NCBI GenBank assembly: GCA_035625915.1
Contig: DASPOR010000009.1
Location: forward strand, 1-33,050
Length of the DNA stretch: 33,050 nucleotides
Reading direction: 5' to 3'
Source: Alphaproteobacteria bacterium
GTDB lineage: Bacteria; Pseudomonadota; Alphaproteobacteria; JACZXZ01
Position 1 is the first letter of the stretch, and every line of letters begins with the position of its first letter. Under the pieces are notes generated by a model. It worked only from the letters and a program-made list of their open reading frames with translations, was not told the origin of the DNA and searched no databases. The translations under genes were made by a program, and so were the position numbers. Shown here piece by piece: positions 8,130 through 16,746 of the stretch.

Positions 8130-10046
8130 ATGCCCACATTTCGGGGGGATGATCGAATTCGCGCGCAACCGTCGTCGGCGGAGAATCGTCGCACATTTGG
8201 CGCAGGCCAGGTGTTTCTCATTGTCATGACCGTATGGGCGCTTGGGATGATTCTGCCCTCGCTCTACAGCGTCGTGCAACCGCTCGCCTCGTTCGGTGTT
8301 TCGACGGACAATGATGGCGTCGTTCTCGACGTCGTTGCACCCTTCGAGGATGCGCGTAAATCGCCCGGCGCGATTGCCGGCATTGTACCTGGCGACCGCA
8401 TAGACCTGCACGTCATGCAATGCTTTGTACCGGCCAGCCGTTCATGCACGAGCGTTGTCGCTCTGCTCGGTGGTCTCGGCGGGATGCAATATTCCTGGCC
8501 CGACCGCGAGGTCGATCTGACAATCCTGTCCGCGGGTGGCGGGGCCGCTCGCACCATACATCTACGCGCAGCGCTTGCGCCGCTTTCTTGGGCAGCGCGC
8601 CTAGTTTTGTTTGCGGACACCGTCGTCGGCGTCCTCTTCGTCGCCATTGCATTCTGGTTGGTCTGGACGAGGCCCAGCCGAATGACCTGGGGCTTCTTTC
8701 TTTATGCGGCTTGGTTCAACCCCGGACAGACTTACGCCTATTACGCTGTACTGCAGGCTTGGCCAGTCGCGGTACTTATTCAGGAGTTCGCGGAGGTACT
8801 CGCACAAGGTGCCGCCAACGCCGGCATCCTCGTATTTGCGCTGCGCTTTCCGACCGACGAAGTCAGCCAGGGCTGGAATTGGGCGGAGTGCGCGGTGCCG
8901 TGGGTCGGCGCTTTCTTCGCTATACTCATGCTTCTGACATCGGCCAATCTGTTCGGCTTTCCGACCGAGCGCATCACCGACACGGCTTATCTCGGCAATT
9001 ACGCGGTCGCCGCCGCGGTGATTCTCGTGCTGTTGGTCCGCCGGCGGCATCTGCAGCCGCAGGACGAGCAACGCATGCGGTGGGCGATCGCAGGCTGCGC
9101 CATTGGAATGCCGGCCTTCATCTTCGCGGAAATTTGCCAGTCGTCGGGCCTGCTGTACGATCTTTGGGGCGCCACGCTCTCACAGACGACGGTCGGCCTC
9201 ATCTATTTGCTTCACGGAGTCCTCGCCTATTTCGTCGGTACCGCGGTACGCCGTCGACGTGTGGTGAGCGTTGCAATCCCGCTACGGCACGGCACAATCA
9301 CCACCGCGCTCATGCTCATACTCGGTGTCCCCATTGTGTACCTCCACGAAACCGTTACGGTGTATCAGGAAAGCCTTCACCTGCCCGTATGGGTCTGGCC
9401 GCTCGTCGTCGCACCCCTCGTCCTGTTCATGTTCAACCGCCTTCACGACGCGGCTGTCGAACTCGTAGACCATGCTTTCAACCGCGGCTATCACAGGGCC
9501 CGTGACAGCCTCAAGCGGGCCGGACAGGAGATGCGCAACGCCGCCAGCCTCATGGATGTCGACAGGCTGCTGGTTGAGACACCAGCCCGAGTGTTGAAGT
9601 TGTCATCCAGCTCGGTCTTCCGCTACGTCGATGGTGCGCTCCGAAGGGCAGATCCGGCGATTGGCTGGGACCACGCCGCGCTTAAGGAATTGCAGCCAGA
9701 TCACGATGATCTCGTCGCGCTGGCTCTTGCGCGCGACACGCCACTTCGCCTCCGGCGCGGCCAATGGCAACGCCCGGGCCTCCCGCCGGACGATTGCGCA
9801 CCTTGTCTGATTGTGCCGGTAAGCGGTGGCGCGCGAGAAGGTACTGGCGTGGCACTCTTCGGACCTCATTTGGTTGGCAGTGACATCAACGTGGACGAGC
9901 GTGAAATGCTTCACGAACTCGCCACGCATGCCGCTACCGCTTACGATCGTGTGGAAACGGAGTTGCTTCGCCGCGAAGTCCGCGAACTTCGCTCGAAAAT
10001 TGCAGCAATCGGAGATAGGGCGGTTGCAGGAGAACCGCGTCCATAG
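8130..10046 (+). CDS. Multi-pass membrane sensor protein with PDZ-like and GAF domains, no output domain
   Basis: A 638-residue inner-membrane protein. One membrane helix (about residues 28-52, VFLIVMTVWALGMILPSL) is followed by an extracytoplasmic segment of roughly 100 residues with a PDZ-like motif (PGAIAGIVPGDRIDL). Eight or nine further helices follow, then a cytoplasmic helix (HDAAVELVDHAFNRGYHRAR) and a GAF-like domain to about residue 610, ending in a short coiled coil (VETELLRREVRELRSKI). This is the sensory half of known multi-TM/GAF histidine kinases, yet there is no H-box, HATPase, GGDEF or other effector. It could signal through a separate partner, but no kinase or regulator gene adjoins it. 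A TTG nine codons upstream is an alternative start; ATG 8130 was preferred. Confidence 0.75.
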   Translation: MPTFRGDDRIRAQPSSAENRRTFGAGQVFLIVMTVWALGMILPSLYSVVQPLASFGVSTDNDGVVLDVVAPFEDARKSPGAIAGIVPGDRIDLHVMQCFVPASRSCTSVVALLGGLGGMQYSWPDREVDLTILSAGGGAARTIHLRAALAPLSWAARLVLFADTVVGVLFVAIAFWLVWTRPSRMTWGFFLYAAWFNPGQTYAYYAVLQAWPVAVLIQEFAEVLAQGAANAGILVFALRFPTDEVSQGWNWAECAVPWVGAFFAILMLLTSANLFGFPTERITDTAYLGNYAVAAAVILVLLVRRRHLQPQDEQRMRWAIAGCAIGMPAFIFAEICQSSGLLYDLWGATLSQTTVGLIYLLHGVLAYFVGTAVRRRRVVSVAIPLRHGTITTALMLILGVPIVYLHETVTVYQESLHLPVWVWPLVVAPLVLFMFNRLHDAAVELVDHAFNRGYHRARDSLKRAGQEMRNAASLMDVDRLLVETPARVLKLSSSSVFRYVDGALRRADPAIGWDHAALKELQPDHDDLVALALARDTPLRLRRGQWQRPGLPPDDCAPCLIVPVSGGAREGTGVALFGPHLVGSDINVDEREMLHELATHAATAYDRVETELLRREVRELRSKIAAIGDRAVAGEPRP

Positions 10047-10090
10047 GATCGGCTACCGGGACACTCCGTCAGAACTCGACGGCAAATCGG

Positions 10091-10336
10091 CTAACCGCCA
10101 GCCATTCTCGGCAGGATGAAGACCTCGCTGCCCGGTGGAATCGCGCGGAACCAATCGTCGCGGTAGATCTGACCGTCGATCGACACCGCAACACCGCGAT
10201 CGAGCATCGGCTTGAGCTGCGGATGCTCCTGCCCGAGACGTGATAGGAGCTGGTGAATATTGGCGGCTTCGACCTGGAACTCGCTTTGGCCGCCAACGGC
10301 TGACTTGAGTGACCCCGAGAGTGTCACCTGCACCAT
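10091..10336 (-). CDS. MoaD/ThiS-family sulfur-carrier-like protein
   Basis: An 81-residue beta-grasp (ubiquitin-like) protein ending in the Gly-Gly that this family needs to carry a thiocarboxylate (ILPRMAGG). The fold pattern is visible: a first strand (VQVTLSGSL), a helix (ANIHQLLSRL), then the VSIDGQIYRDD and GSEVFILPRMAGG elements. It is the last gene of the molybdenum hydroxylase operon; its ATG overlaps the large subunit's TGA by one base (TGATG), so translation is probably coupled. In context it may supply sulfur for the molybdopterin cofactor or for the terminal sulfido ligand of this particular enzyme, as a dedicated paralogue of housekeeping MoaD. That role is inference. Confidence 0.8.
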   Translation of the reverse strand: MVQVTLSGSLKSAVGGQSEFQVEAANIHQLLSRLGQEHPQLKPMLDRGVAVSIDGQIYRDDWFRAIPPGSEVFILPRMAGG

Positions 10337-12609
10337 CAGCGGCGCCCTTTGGCACTTGACTGCGAGTCAATTGCCTTCAGAACGCGAGGTGGGGACATTG
10401 GCAGCTCTGTGAGCCGCACGCCGGCCCCTGCCGAGACGGCATTGGCGATGGCCGCCAGAGGCGGCACGATCGACGTCTCGCCCACACCGCGCACGCCGTA
10501 GGGATGGCCCGGATTTGGTACCTCGACGATCACCGTGTCGATCATGGGCAGATCCGACGCAACGGGGATGCGGTAATCGAGAAAGCCAGGGTTTTGCAGC
10601 CGGCCGTCCTTACCGTATATGTACTCCTCGTTGAGCGCCCAGCCGATGCCCTGCACGGCACCGCCCTGATATTGGCCCTCGACGTAACTTGGGTGAATAG
10701 CCTTGCCGGCATCCTGCACGACGGTGTAGCGCTTGATCTGAACCCGTCCTGTCTCGCGGTCGACTTCCGCATCGGTCATATGCACGGCAAAACTGACGCC
10801 AGCGCCATCGGCATTCACTTCGTAGTGTCCTGCAATCGGGCCGCCGGTCTTGGCGGCGGTGCGCGCGATCTCCGCGAGGGAGAGCGGTTCGAAATTTCCC
10901 GCATTCGGCCCCGAGGGCTTGGCATGGCCGTTTTCCCACACGACCGCATCGGCCGGAATGTCCCAAATCTTCGCGGCACGGGCGCAGAGCTTGGCGATGG
11001 CATCGCGGGCGGCCTCGATCGTCGCCAGTCCGGTCGAGAAGGTGACGCGGCTGCCCTCGGAGATGTCGTTGTAGCCGAGCGAGCTGGTATCGGCGACGAT
11101 GGCCCTCACCTTGTCGTATTCGATCCCAAGCTCCTCCGCGGCGATCAAGCACATCGACGCGCGCGAGCCGCCGATATCCGGGGTGCCAACCGCAAGCACG
11201 ACCGTACCGTCGACGTTGACGTTGAGCGATACGCATGTCTGGCCGCCGAAATTGAACCAAAAGCCAGCGGCGATACCGCGCCCTTGGCTCGGCCCGAGGG
11301 GAGCTTTGTAATGCGGGTGCTTACGGGCCGCTTCGAGGCACGGGATCAGGCCGATCCGGTTGTATTTCGGACCGTAAGATGACCGTGTGCCCTCCCTGGC
11401 GGCATTCTTGAGACGAAGTTCAATCGGGTCCATCCCGATCTTTTTCGCGAGCTCATCCAGCACGCTTTCGACTGCGAATGCCACCATCGGTGCACCGGGC
11501 GCTCGATATGCCGCTTGCTTCGGCCGGTTGGTGACGACGTCATAGCCGACCGCCTTCACGTGCTCGAGGTCGTAGCAAGCGAAGGCGGACATCGCGCCAA
11601 GCGACACCGGCGATCCCGCAAAGGCGCCACCCTGAAAACGTATATCGGCACGCGCGCCCGCGATTCGCCCGTCCTTCTTCACGCCGATCTTGACCGTGAT
11701 ACTCGAACTCGACGTCGGTCCGGAGGCGCGGAAGACTTCCTCGCGAGACATGACGATCTTCACGGGCTTTCCGGCCTTGCGCGAAAGTGCCAACGCTACC
11801 GGCTCGATAAACACCGTCGTCTTGCCGCCAAACCCGCCGCCGATCTCCGAGGCCGTCACACGCAGCTTCGACACGTCCATGCCGAGGAGTTCCGCGCAGG
11901 TATTGCGCACCATGAAGTGCCCTTGGGTGCAGACCCAAAGCTCGCCCTGGCCATCGCTGCCCACGCTTGCTAGACAGGCGTGGGGTTCGATGTATCCCTG
12001 ATGCGTGGCCTCGGTTTTGAACGTGCGCTCGACGATGACGTCCGCCGCTTTGAATCCTACTTCTGGGTCGCCATGGCCGAATTCGTGGCGGGCTGCAATA
12101 TTGGACGCCTTCTTCGGCGCCGGATCGACGTTGGCCGTGATCATGTCGCTATGCAGGATCGGCGCGCCCGGCTTCATCGCCTCGTCGACGTCCGTGACGT
12201 GCGGCAAGATCTCGTAGTCGACCTCGATGAGCTGGAGCGCCTTGCGCGCGATGGATTGTGTGGTTGCGGCCACCGCCGCGACGGCATGCCCGTCATAGAG
12301 CGCTTTGCCCCGCGCCATGACGTTGTGAAGCACGTCGCGCAGGCTTGGGTCGCTGTCGCGAAAATCTTCGGCCGTCACGATCGCTTTGACGCCTGAGAGC
12401 TTGGCGGCCTTCGCCGTATTGATGCGACGAATTCGGGCGTGGGCGTGCGGACTGCGCAAAATCCGGCCGACCAGCATGCCCGGCGCATTTGCGTCGGCGC
12501 CGAATTTGGCGCGACCGGTCACCTTCTCGAGTCCGTCCGGCCGCAACGGCCGCGTGCCGACCATCTTGAACTTGTGCGTCGCAGGGTCCAAGCGTGCATC
12601 GAGTGGCAT
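10336..12609 (-). CDS. Molybdenum hydroxylase large subunit (xanthine dehydrogenase/CoxL family)
   Basis: The 757-residue molybdopterin-cytosine-dinucleotide-binding catalytic subunit of a three-subunit hydroxylase. Visible are the N-terminal domain motif RPDGLEKVTGRAKFGAD, the cofactor-binding TASEIGGGFGGKT stretch, AYRAPGAPM at the active-site loop, and the catalytic glutamate Glu711 in RGVGETSIVPP. The loop reads AYRAPG, so it is not an aerobic form I CO dehydrogenase, which needs a cysteine-containing AYxCSFR. The substrate is likely a heteroaromatic or aldehyde-type compound. It begins three bases after the iron-sulfur subunit's stop and overlaps the MoaD-like gene, in the order FAD, Fe-S, Mo, MoaD. 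No XdhC/CoxF-type maturation gene is in the window. Confidence 0.93.
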   Translation of the reverse strand: MPLDARLDPATHKFKMVGTRPLRPDGLEKVTGRAKFGADANAPGMLVGRILRSPHAHARIRRINTAKAAKLSGVKAIVTAEDFRDSDPSLRDVLHNVMARGKALYDGHAVAAVAATTQSIARKALQLIEVDYEILPHVTDVDEAMKPGAPILHSDMITANVDPAPKKASNIAARHEFGHGDPEVGFKAADVIVERTFKTEATHQGYIEPHACLASVGSDGQGELWVCTQGHFMVRNTCAELLGMDVSKLRVTASEIGGGFGGKTTVFIEPVALALSRKAGKPVKIVMSREEVFRASGPTSSSSITVKIGVKKDGRIAGARADIRFQGGAFAGSPVSLGAMSAFACYDLEHVKAVGYDVVTNRPKQAAYRAPGAPMVAFAVESVLDELAKKIGMDPIELRLKNAAREGTRSSYGPKYNRIGLIPCLEAARKHPHYKAPLGPSQGRGIAAGFWFNFGGQTCVSLNVNVDGTVVLAVGTPDIGGSRASMCLIAAEELGIEYDKVRAIVADTSSLGYNDISEGSRVTFSTGLATIEAARDAIAKLCARAAKIWDIPADAVVWENGHAKPSGPNAGNFEPLSLAEIARTAAKTGGPIAGHYEVNADGAGVSFAVHMTDAEVDRETGRVQIKRYTVVQDAGKAIHPSYVEGQYQGGAVQGIGWALNEEYIYGKDGRLQNPGFLDYRIPVASDLPMIDTVIVEVPNPGHPYGVRGVGETSIVPPLAAIANAVSAGAGVRLTELPMSPPRVLKAIDSQSSAKGRR

Positions 12610-12612
12610 GGT

Positions 12613-13089
12613 TCAGCCCTTTCTCATCTCGGCGGCGGCAGCCTGGACTGCCCGCACGATCTTGTCATAACCGGTGCATCGGCAGAGATTACCGGCCAGG
12701 CCGAAGCGGATTTCCATTTCCGTCGGATTTGGGTTGCGGTCGAGAAGCGCCTTGGCCGCAACGAGAAAGCCCGGCGTGCAAACCCCACATTGCAATGCGG
12801 CGAACTCAAGGAATTTATCCTGAAGCGGGTGAAGTCTTTCGCCATTTGCTATGCCCTCGACAGTGCCAATCTTTCGGCCGGCCGCTTCGGCCCCGAGCAC
12901 CAGGCAAGAACAGACGAGGCGGCCGTCCAACATGACACTGCAAGCACCGCAATCGCCGGTTCCGCACCCTTCCTTGCTCCCGGTCAGGCCGAGCCGGTTT
13001 CGCAGCACGTCGAGTAACGTCTCGTCCGGCTCGCAAACGTAGTCGACGGCGTCGCCGTTTATTGTTGTTGAAACGTGGATTTGCGGCAT
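12613..13089 (-). CDS. Molybdenum hydroxylase iron-sulfur subunit (CoxS family)
   Basis: A 158-residue electron-transfer subunit with two [2Fe-2S] clusters. The plant-ferredoxin-type cluster is held by Cys42, Cys47, Cys50 and Cys62 (GCGTGDCGAC, then the VCSC pair), and the second helical cluster by Cys101, Cys104, Cys136 and Cys138 (CGVCTPGF and CRCTGY). All eight ligands are present and the length is normal. It passes electrons from the molybdenum centre to the FAD subunit. Its ATG overlaps the stop of the upstream FAD gene by one base (TAATG), which points to coupled translation and equal stoichiometry. Confidence 0.95.
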   Translation of the reverse strand: MPQIHVSTTINGDAVDYVCEPDETLLDVLRNRLGLTGSKEGCGTGDCGACSVMLDGRLVCSCLVLGAEAAGRKIGTVEGIANGERLHPLQDKFLEFAALQCGVCTPGFLVAAKALLDRNPNPTEMEIRFGLAGNLCRCTGYDKIVRAVQAAAAEMRKG

Positions 13090-13958
13090 TATTTCCCCCT
13101 TGCGCGCTGCAGTGCCGTTACCGCTGCCCGGCGCGCCAGAACGCCAGCGACCTTGATGCGGAATTCCTTAGTGCCGCGCTTGTCGTCGATTGGCCGGCAG
13201 GCAGCCGACGCGGCGGCGGCGAGGCGGCCGAGCGCCTCGGCGTCGACCTTGGTGCCGATCAGCGCCTTGGCCGCCTCGGGGACAAGGATCACGCGCTCGG
13301 CGACGGCACCGAGGGCAACCCGTGCGGCTGTGCAAACGCCCTTACTGTCGAGTGTCAAGCTCACGCCGACCCCAACGACGGCGATGTCCATTTCGGTGCG
13401 GGGAATAAAACGCAAATAGGCATCGCCCGAGCGCGACGGCCGTTTGGGCAGCAGGATCGCCTCGACGATTTCGCCCTTCTTGAGGGAGGTTTTGCCGGGG
13501 GCGGTCGCGACTTTTTCGACCGGCACCACGCGCTTGCCCCGCGGCCCGGCTATGGCCGCCGAGGCGCCAGCTGCGACCAATGCGGGAACGCTATCGGCGG
13601 CGGGAGAGGCGTTGCACAGATTGCCGACAATTGTCGCGCGCCCCTGGATCTGGACCGAACCGATCAGGTTCGCCGCCTCGACCACGCCAGGCCAAGCCTT
13701 ACGAAGCGCTCTGTGCTCGCCAAGCTCAGCGCCGGGGACGGCGGCACCGATCCGGAACCCTCCCCCGTTCGCCGTGACTGTCCGCATGCTCGGTATGCGC
13801 TTCACATCGACGATAAGGTCGGGTGCGATCCTGTCTGTGCGCATCTGAACGAGTAAGTCGGTCCCGCCGGCTAATACGCGGGCAAGGCCGCCTTTGCCAG
13901 AAAGGAGTTTCACCGCGGCGTTGATCGTAGTCGGTGCTTCGTATCGCATGATTTGCAT
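13089..13958 (-). CDS. Molybdenum hydroxylase FAD-binding subunit (CoxM family)
   Basis: The medium, FAD-binding subunit of the hydroxylase and first gene of its operon. The two flavin-binding signatures are present: VLAGGTDLLVQMR near the N-terminus and TIVGNLCNASPAADS in the middle, where the second usually reads T-x-G-G-N. The C-terminal CO_deh_flav_C-type region includes AVVGVGVSLTL and ARVALGAVAERVILVPEA. With a start at 13958 it has 289 residues. ATG 13949 is equally possible, since the family starts close to the RYEAPTT sequence; neither codon has a clear ribosome binding site. The frame extends to 14012, but those extra residues are arginine-rich and unlike the family. The operon promoter should lie in the 200 bases upstream. 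Confidence 0.92.
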   Translation of the reverse strand: MQIMRYEAPTTINAAVKLLSGKGGLARVLAGGTDLLVQMRTDRIAPDLIVDVKRIPSMRTVTANGGGFRIGAAVPGAELGEHRALRKAWPGVVEAANLIGSVQIQGRATIVGNLCNASPAADSVPALVAAGASAAIAGPRGKRVVPVEKVATAPGKTSLKKGEIVEAILLPKRPSRSGDAYLRFIPRTEMDIAVVGVGVSLTLDSKGVCTAARVALGAVAERVILVPEAAKALIGTKVDAEALGRLAAAASAACRPIDDKRGTKEFRIKVAGVLARRAAVTALQRARGK

Positions 13959-14155
13959 TTCACGGTTGTGTGGAACAAATCGTGGGCGCCGAACGCGTCC
14001 TCCCGTCGCCAAGATTAGAGCGATTCGAGTTCAAGCGCACCCAAATATTGCCGCGCATGAGCGATGCGTGGCGCGCAATCCAAACCAGGTTCGAAGCATA
14101 TTTGTCAAGGTTTCCGGCCGAATCCAACAGCCTCCGACACCGCGTGATCGACGCA

Positions 14156-14479
14156 TCAAGTTTCGTTCGGCCGCTCGAAGCCACCGGAGAGCACCAACGT
14201 CTCGATACGCTCTACGTCATAGCTATCGATAATCTGGGCCACCGCTGCCTCTGCTTCCGTCGCCAAGTCGTCACCGCACGGCTCGGGTTCGCCGCGCCGC
14301 CATTCCTTTAGATAGGCGTCCGAGTCGCGTGCGCCGACGCGCATTGCCGTGCGGTCGATAGCCTGGATAAATCGCTCGGGCAACTCCCTCCGTTCGCTCT
14401 CCCGCCCTTTTTTGACGATAACCTGCGCCGGAATGTCCCGCCAATAGACGACGATCCGCTGTCCCATGCCGTGAGCCAT
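14156..14479 (-). CDS. Small 'virulence factor' domain protein (PF13769-like)
   Basis: A soluble protein of 107 residues whose N-terminal part (RIVVYWRDIPAQVIVKKGR, then RELPERFIQAIDRTAMR and SDAYLKEWRR) matches a conserved alphaproteobacterial domain labelled 'virulence factor' in Pfam. The name gives no biochemical role, and I know of no reliable function. The second half is acidic (DDLATEAEAAVAQIID). Two starts are possible: ATG 14479, or ATG 14467, which has a GGATGG sequence at a better distance. It lies upstream of the molybdenum hydroxylase operon on the same strand, with a gap of about 200 bases, and is divergent from the class II aldolase gene. Confidence 0.72.
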   Translation of the reverse strand: MAHGMGQRIVVYWRDIPAQVIVKKGRESERRELPERFIQAIDRTAMRVGARDSDAYLKEWRRGEPEPCGDDLATEAEAAVAQIIDSYDVERIETLVLSGGFERPNET

Positions 14480-14694
14480 CCTGATTGTGTTTCGTGTGCG
14501 CGTTCGGGCCGACGCGGCGGTGTCGAGCCAACGAACCCAATTTCGTCAAAGACATTACACGATCGGCAGCAGCTCTTGCGAGTGGCAAGGCCGCGCCGCT
14601 GCGGCATATGTTTAGGTAAGGTGCCGAAGCCACACTCTTGCCGTGCGGCACGCTTGTGATAAGCTTCGCCGCCCGCTTCGTCAGGAGGTGGAAA

Positions 14695-15474
14695 ATGCAG
14701 TTGGTATCGACAGTAACCTCAAGTGTGAAGCCTGCCGCTGCCGAATGGCAGGCGCGTGTCGATCTTGCAGCCGCCCATCGCATGGCGGTTATCCACGGCT
14801 TCAACGAAGGTATCTTCAATCACTTTACGCTTGCCGTACCTGGTAAGTCAGACCGTTTCTACCTCATCCCCTTCGGGCTCTACTGGTCCGAGGTGGCCGC
14901 AAGCTCCTTCATGGAGGTCAGCTACGACGGCCGCCTACTCAGTGGCGCTGGCGAAGTCGAGCGCTCGGCGTTTTGCATTCACGCACCAATCCATCGCCTG
15001 AGCCCAGGTGCCGCCTGCGTTCTGCACACCCATATGCCTTACGCGAGTGCCTTGACGCGGCTCGAAGATCCGCACATCGCGGCAATCGGGCAAACCGAAG
15101 CCGCTTTCCTCAACATCACGGCCTACGATCAGGACTATACCGGCCTTGCTTACGATCCGGCCGAAGGAGAGCGTCTTTCGTCCGTGCTCGGCGAAAAGAA
15201 GGTCCTCTTCATGGCCAACCACGGGGTACTTGTCGTCGGCGAAACCGTGGCCGAGGCCTATGACCGGCTCTTTTACCTTGAGCGTGCCTGCCAGGTTCAA
15301 CTCTACGCGATGTGGACCGGAAGGCCGCTGAAGCCTCTGTCGGACGTCGCAACGGCGCGCCTCAAGGAACAATATTCCGACCGGTATTTCTACGGTGGGA
15401 AGTCGTCGGCCGATCATCACTTCGATGCACTGAAGCGGGTACTCGACCGCCGAGAGCCTGATTATCGGGATTGA
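14695..15474 (+). CDS. Class II aldolase/adducin family protein
   Basis: A 259-residue zinc-dependent aldolase-fold protein. The metal ligands are visible as His111 and His113 in VLHTHMPYA and His176 in MANHGVLVVG, in the usual spacing for fuculose-phosphate aldolase relatives. Members cleave or decarboxylate sugar acids and related hydroxy-carbonyl compounds. I chose ATG 14695 because AGGAGG stands just before it; the frame runs 57 bases further upstream without support. An SDR dehydrogenase begins 165 bases downstream on the same strand, so the two may act on one substrate (oxidation then carbon-carbon cleavage). The conserved aldolase acid is probably Glu74 in SSFMEVSYDG, by position only. 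Confidence 0.88.
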   Translation: MQLVSTVTSSVKPAAAEWQARVDLAAAHRMAVIHGFNEGIFNHFTLAVPGKSDRFYLIPFGLYWSEVAASSFMEVSYDGRLLSGAGEVERSAFCIHAPIHRLSPGAACVLHTHMPYASALTRLEDPHIAAIGQTEAAFLNITAYDQDYTGLAYDPAEGERLSSVLGEKKVLFMANHGVLVVGETVAEAYDRLFYLERACQVQLYAMWTGRPLKPLSDVATARLKEQYSDRYFYGGKSSADHHFDALKRVLDRREPDYRD

Positions 15475-15639
15475 CCGACCCGCTTGCCCCACCCTCGGTA
15501 GAACGTGAGGCTGGCCAACACGGGCGCCGGGTTCGCAGGCCGATTCGGTTTGACTGGTTGCAATCCGTGATAATGGCACCAAGGGGGCCCGTCGGGTGCA
15601 TAGCGTCGACGCGTAATTCCAGCATCGGGAGGGTGTGGA

Positions 15640-16404
15640 ATGAAAGCCTTCGACGGCAAAGTGGTTTGGATGACCGGTGCTGGCACCGGTATCGGCCGGG
15701 CAGGCGCTTTGATGTTCGCGAGGGAAGGGGCATCCGTTGTCCTGATCGGCAGGCGGCGCGATATGCTCGAGGGTGTCGCCACGGAAATTCGAGCGTTTGG
15801 CGGATCGTGTTTGATCGAACCGCTCGACGTCTCGGACCGGGAAAACGTGCGGAAAGCCGCCACACGTTTGCTCGATCGTTTCGAACGTATCGATATTCTC
15901 GTGAACAACGCCGGGATCAACGTCGTTACGCGCCGACTGGAGGAAGTGAGTGCCGAGGACTGGGACCAGGTATTGGCCGTCAATCTCACCGGCGCCTTCA
16001 ACATGTTTCAGGCGGCAATGCCCGCAATGCGCGCGCAGGCTGACGGGTTGATCATCAATGTAGCGTCGACTGCAGCCCGCCGCGCGAGCGGCGTTGCCGG
16101 CGTCGCCTACACCGCCGCCAAATTCGGGATGCTCGGGATGAGTCTTTCGCTGACGCAGGAGGCGTGGAAATTCGGCATAAGGGCGTGCTGCATATGCCCT
16201 GACGACGTCAATACGCCGATCATGGCGCGGCGAAAGATCAAGTACCCGCCCGAAGTGCTCGTACAGTTCATCCAGCCTGAAGATCTCGCCGACACAATGC
16301 GTTATATTGCGCTCATGCCCAAGCGCACTTCGATTCCTGAAATCGTCGTCTATCCGACGAATATTCGCCCCTATACGCCCGCGGAGACGGGGATTCCCGG
16401 TTAA
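15640..16404 (+). CDS. SDR-family oxidoreductase (classical)
   Basis: A 254-residue classical short-chain dehydrogenase. The cofactor motif TGAGTGIGR is at 12-20, the NNAG motif at 89-92, and the catalytic residues are Ser143, Tyr157 and Lys161 (VASTAARR, then AYTAAK), with the structural Asn115 in VNLTG. The second strand ends in GRRR rather than an acidic residue, which favours NADP(H). An Asp-Asp replaces the usual Pro-Gly after the last core strand (CICPDDVNTPIM). ATG 15640 follows GGGAGGG, a strong ribosome binding site. It is downstream of the class II aldolase gene and may be co-transcribed with it. The substrate is unknown. Confidence 0.9.
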   Translation: MKAFDGKVVWMTGAGTGIGRAGALMFAREGASVVLIGRRRDMLEGVATEIRAFGGSCLIEPLDVSDRENVRKAATRLLDRFERIDILVNNAGINVVTRRLEEVSAEDWDQVLAVNLTGAFNMFQAAMPAMRAQADGLIINVASTAARRASGVAGVAYTAAKFGMLGMSLSLTQEAWKFGIRACCICPDDVNTPIMARRKIKYPPEVLVQFIQPEDLADTMRYIALMPKRTSIPEIVVYPTNIRPYTPAETGIPG

Positions 16405-16746
16405 CCTTCGTGTGATCCATCTGGCAAGGGGCGTTGGAAGGGAAGTTGCCGCCTCCATTCTGCGCTCAACACGCCTCGGAATCGGCCAACACCAAATTCC
16501 CTAAGTCATACGAATTGAATTCTTCGCTTTTATGGACTATCGCGCAGCCCGATGCGAGTGCTCGAGGATTTCGTGCCTTGATCGGCTAAGGGCGCTCAAG
16601 GTTATTCTCGGTACATTCTGCTCCGATTGAAGTCGACTCAGACCCCCCGGCGTTGGGCATTTAAGTAACTGATAAAGGCCGATAAATTCCCGACGGCGCC
16701 GGCTACCGACCACCTCCGGATCCTCTGTTTCACCGTTTGTTTGCAA
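16405..16746. other. Intergenic stretch, nothing recognised
   Basis: About 340 bases between an SDR gene and the PAS-like gene. A 190-codon minus-strand frame (16537-17109) crosses the right part, but it is mostly antisense to the PAS-like gene and carries no motif. The sequence is a little more AT-rich around 16500-16540 than its surroundings, so a promoter for the plus-strand gene could lie here; no clear -35/-10 pair was assigned. Confidence 0.5.

Noticed and set aside
8420..9505. Plus-strand frame of 361 codons in another phase
   Set aside because: It overlaps the membrane sensor gene and is arginine-rich with no hydrophobic helices.
10336..12609. Aerobic CO dehydrogenase large subunit
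   Set aside because: The active-site loop reads AYRAPG without the cysteine of form I enzymes, and no cox accessory genes are present.
14935..16458. Minus-strand frame of 507 codons
   Set aside because: It covers the antisense of the class II aldolase and the first SDR, both with full catalytic motifs; its own sequence is histidine- and arginine-rich without domains.
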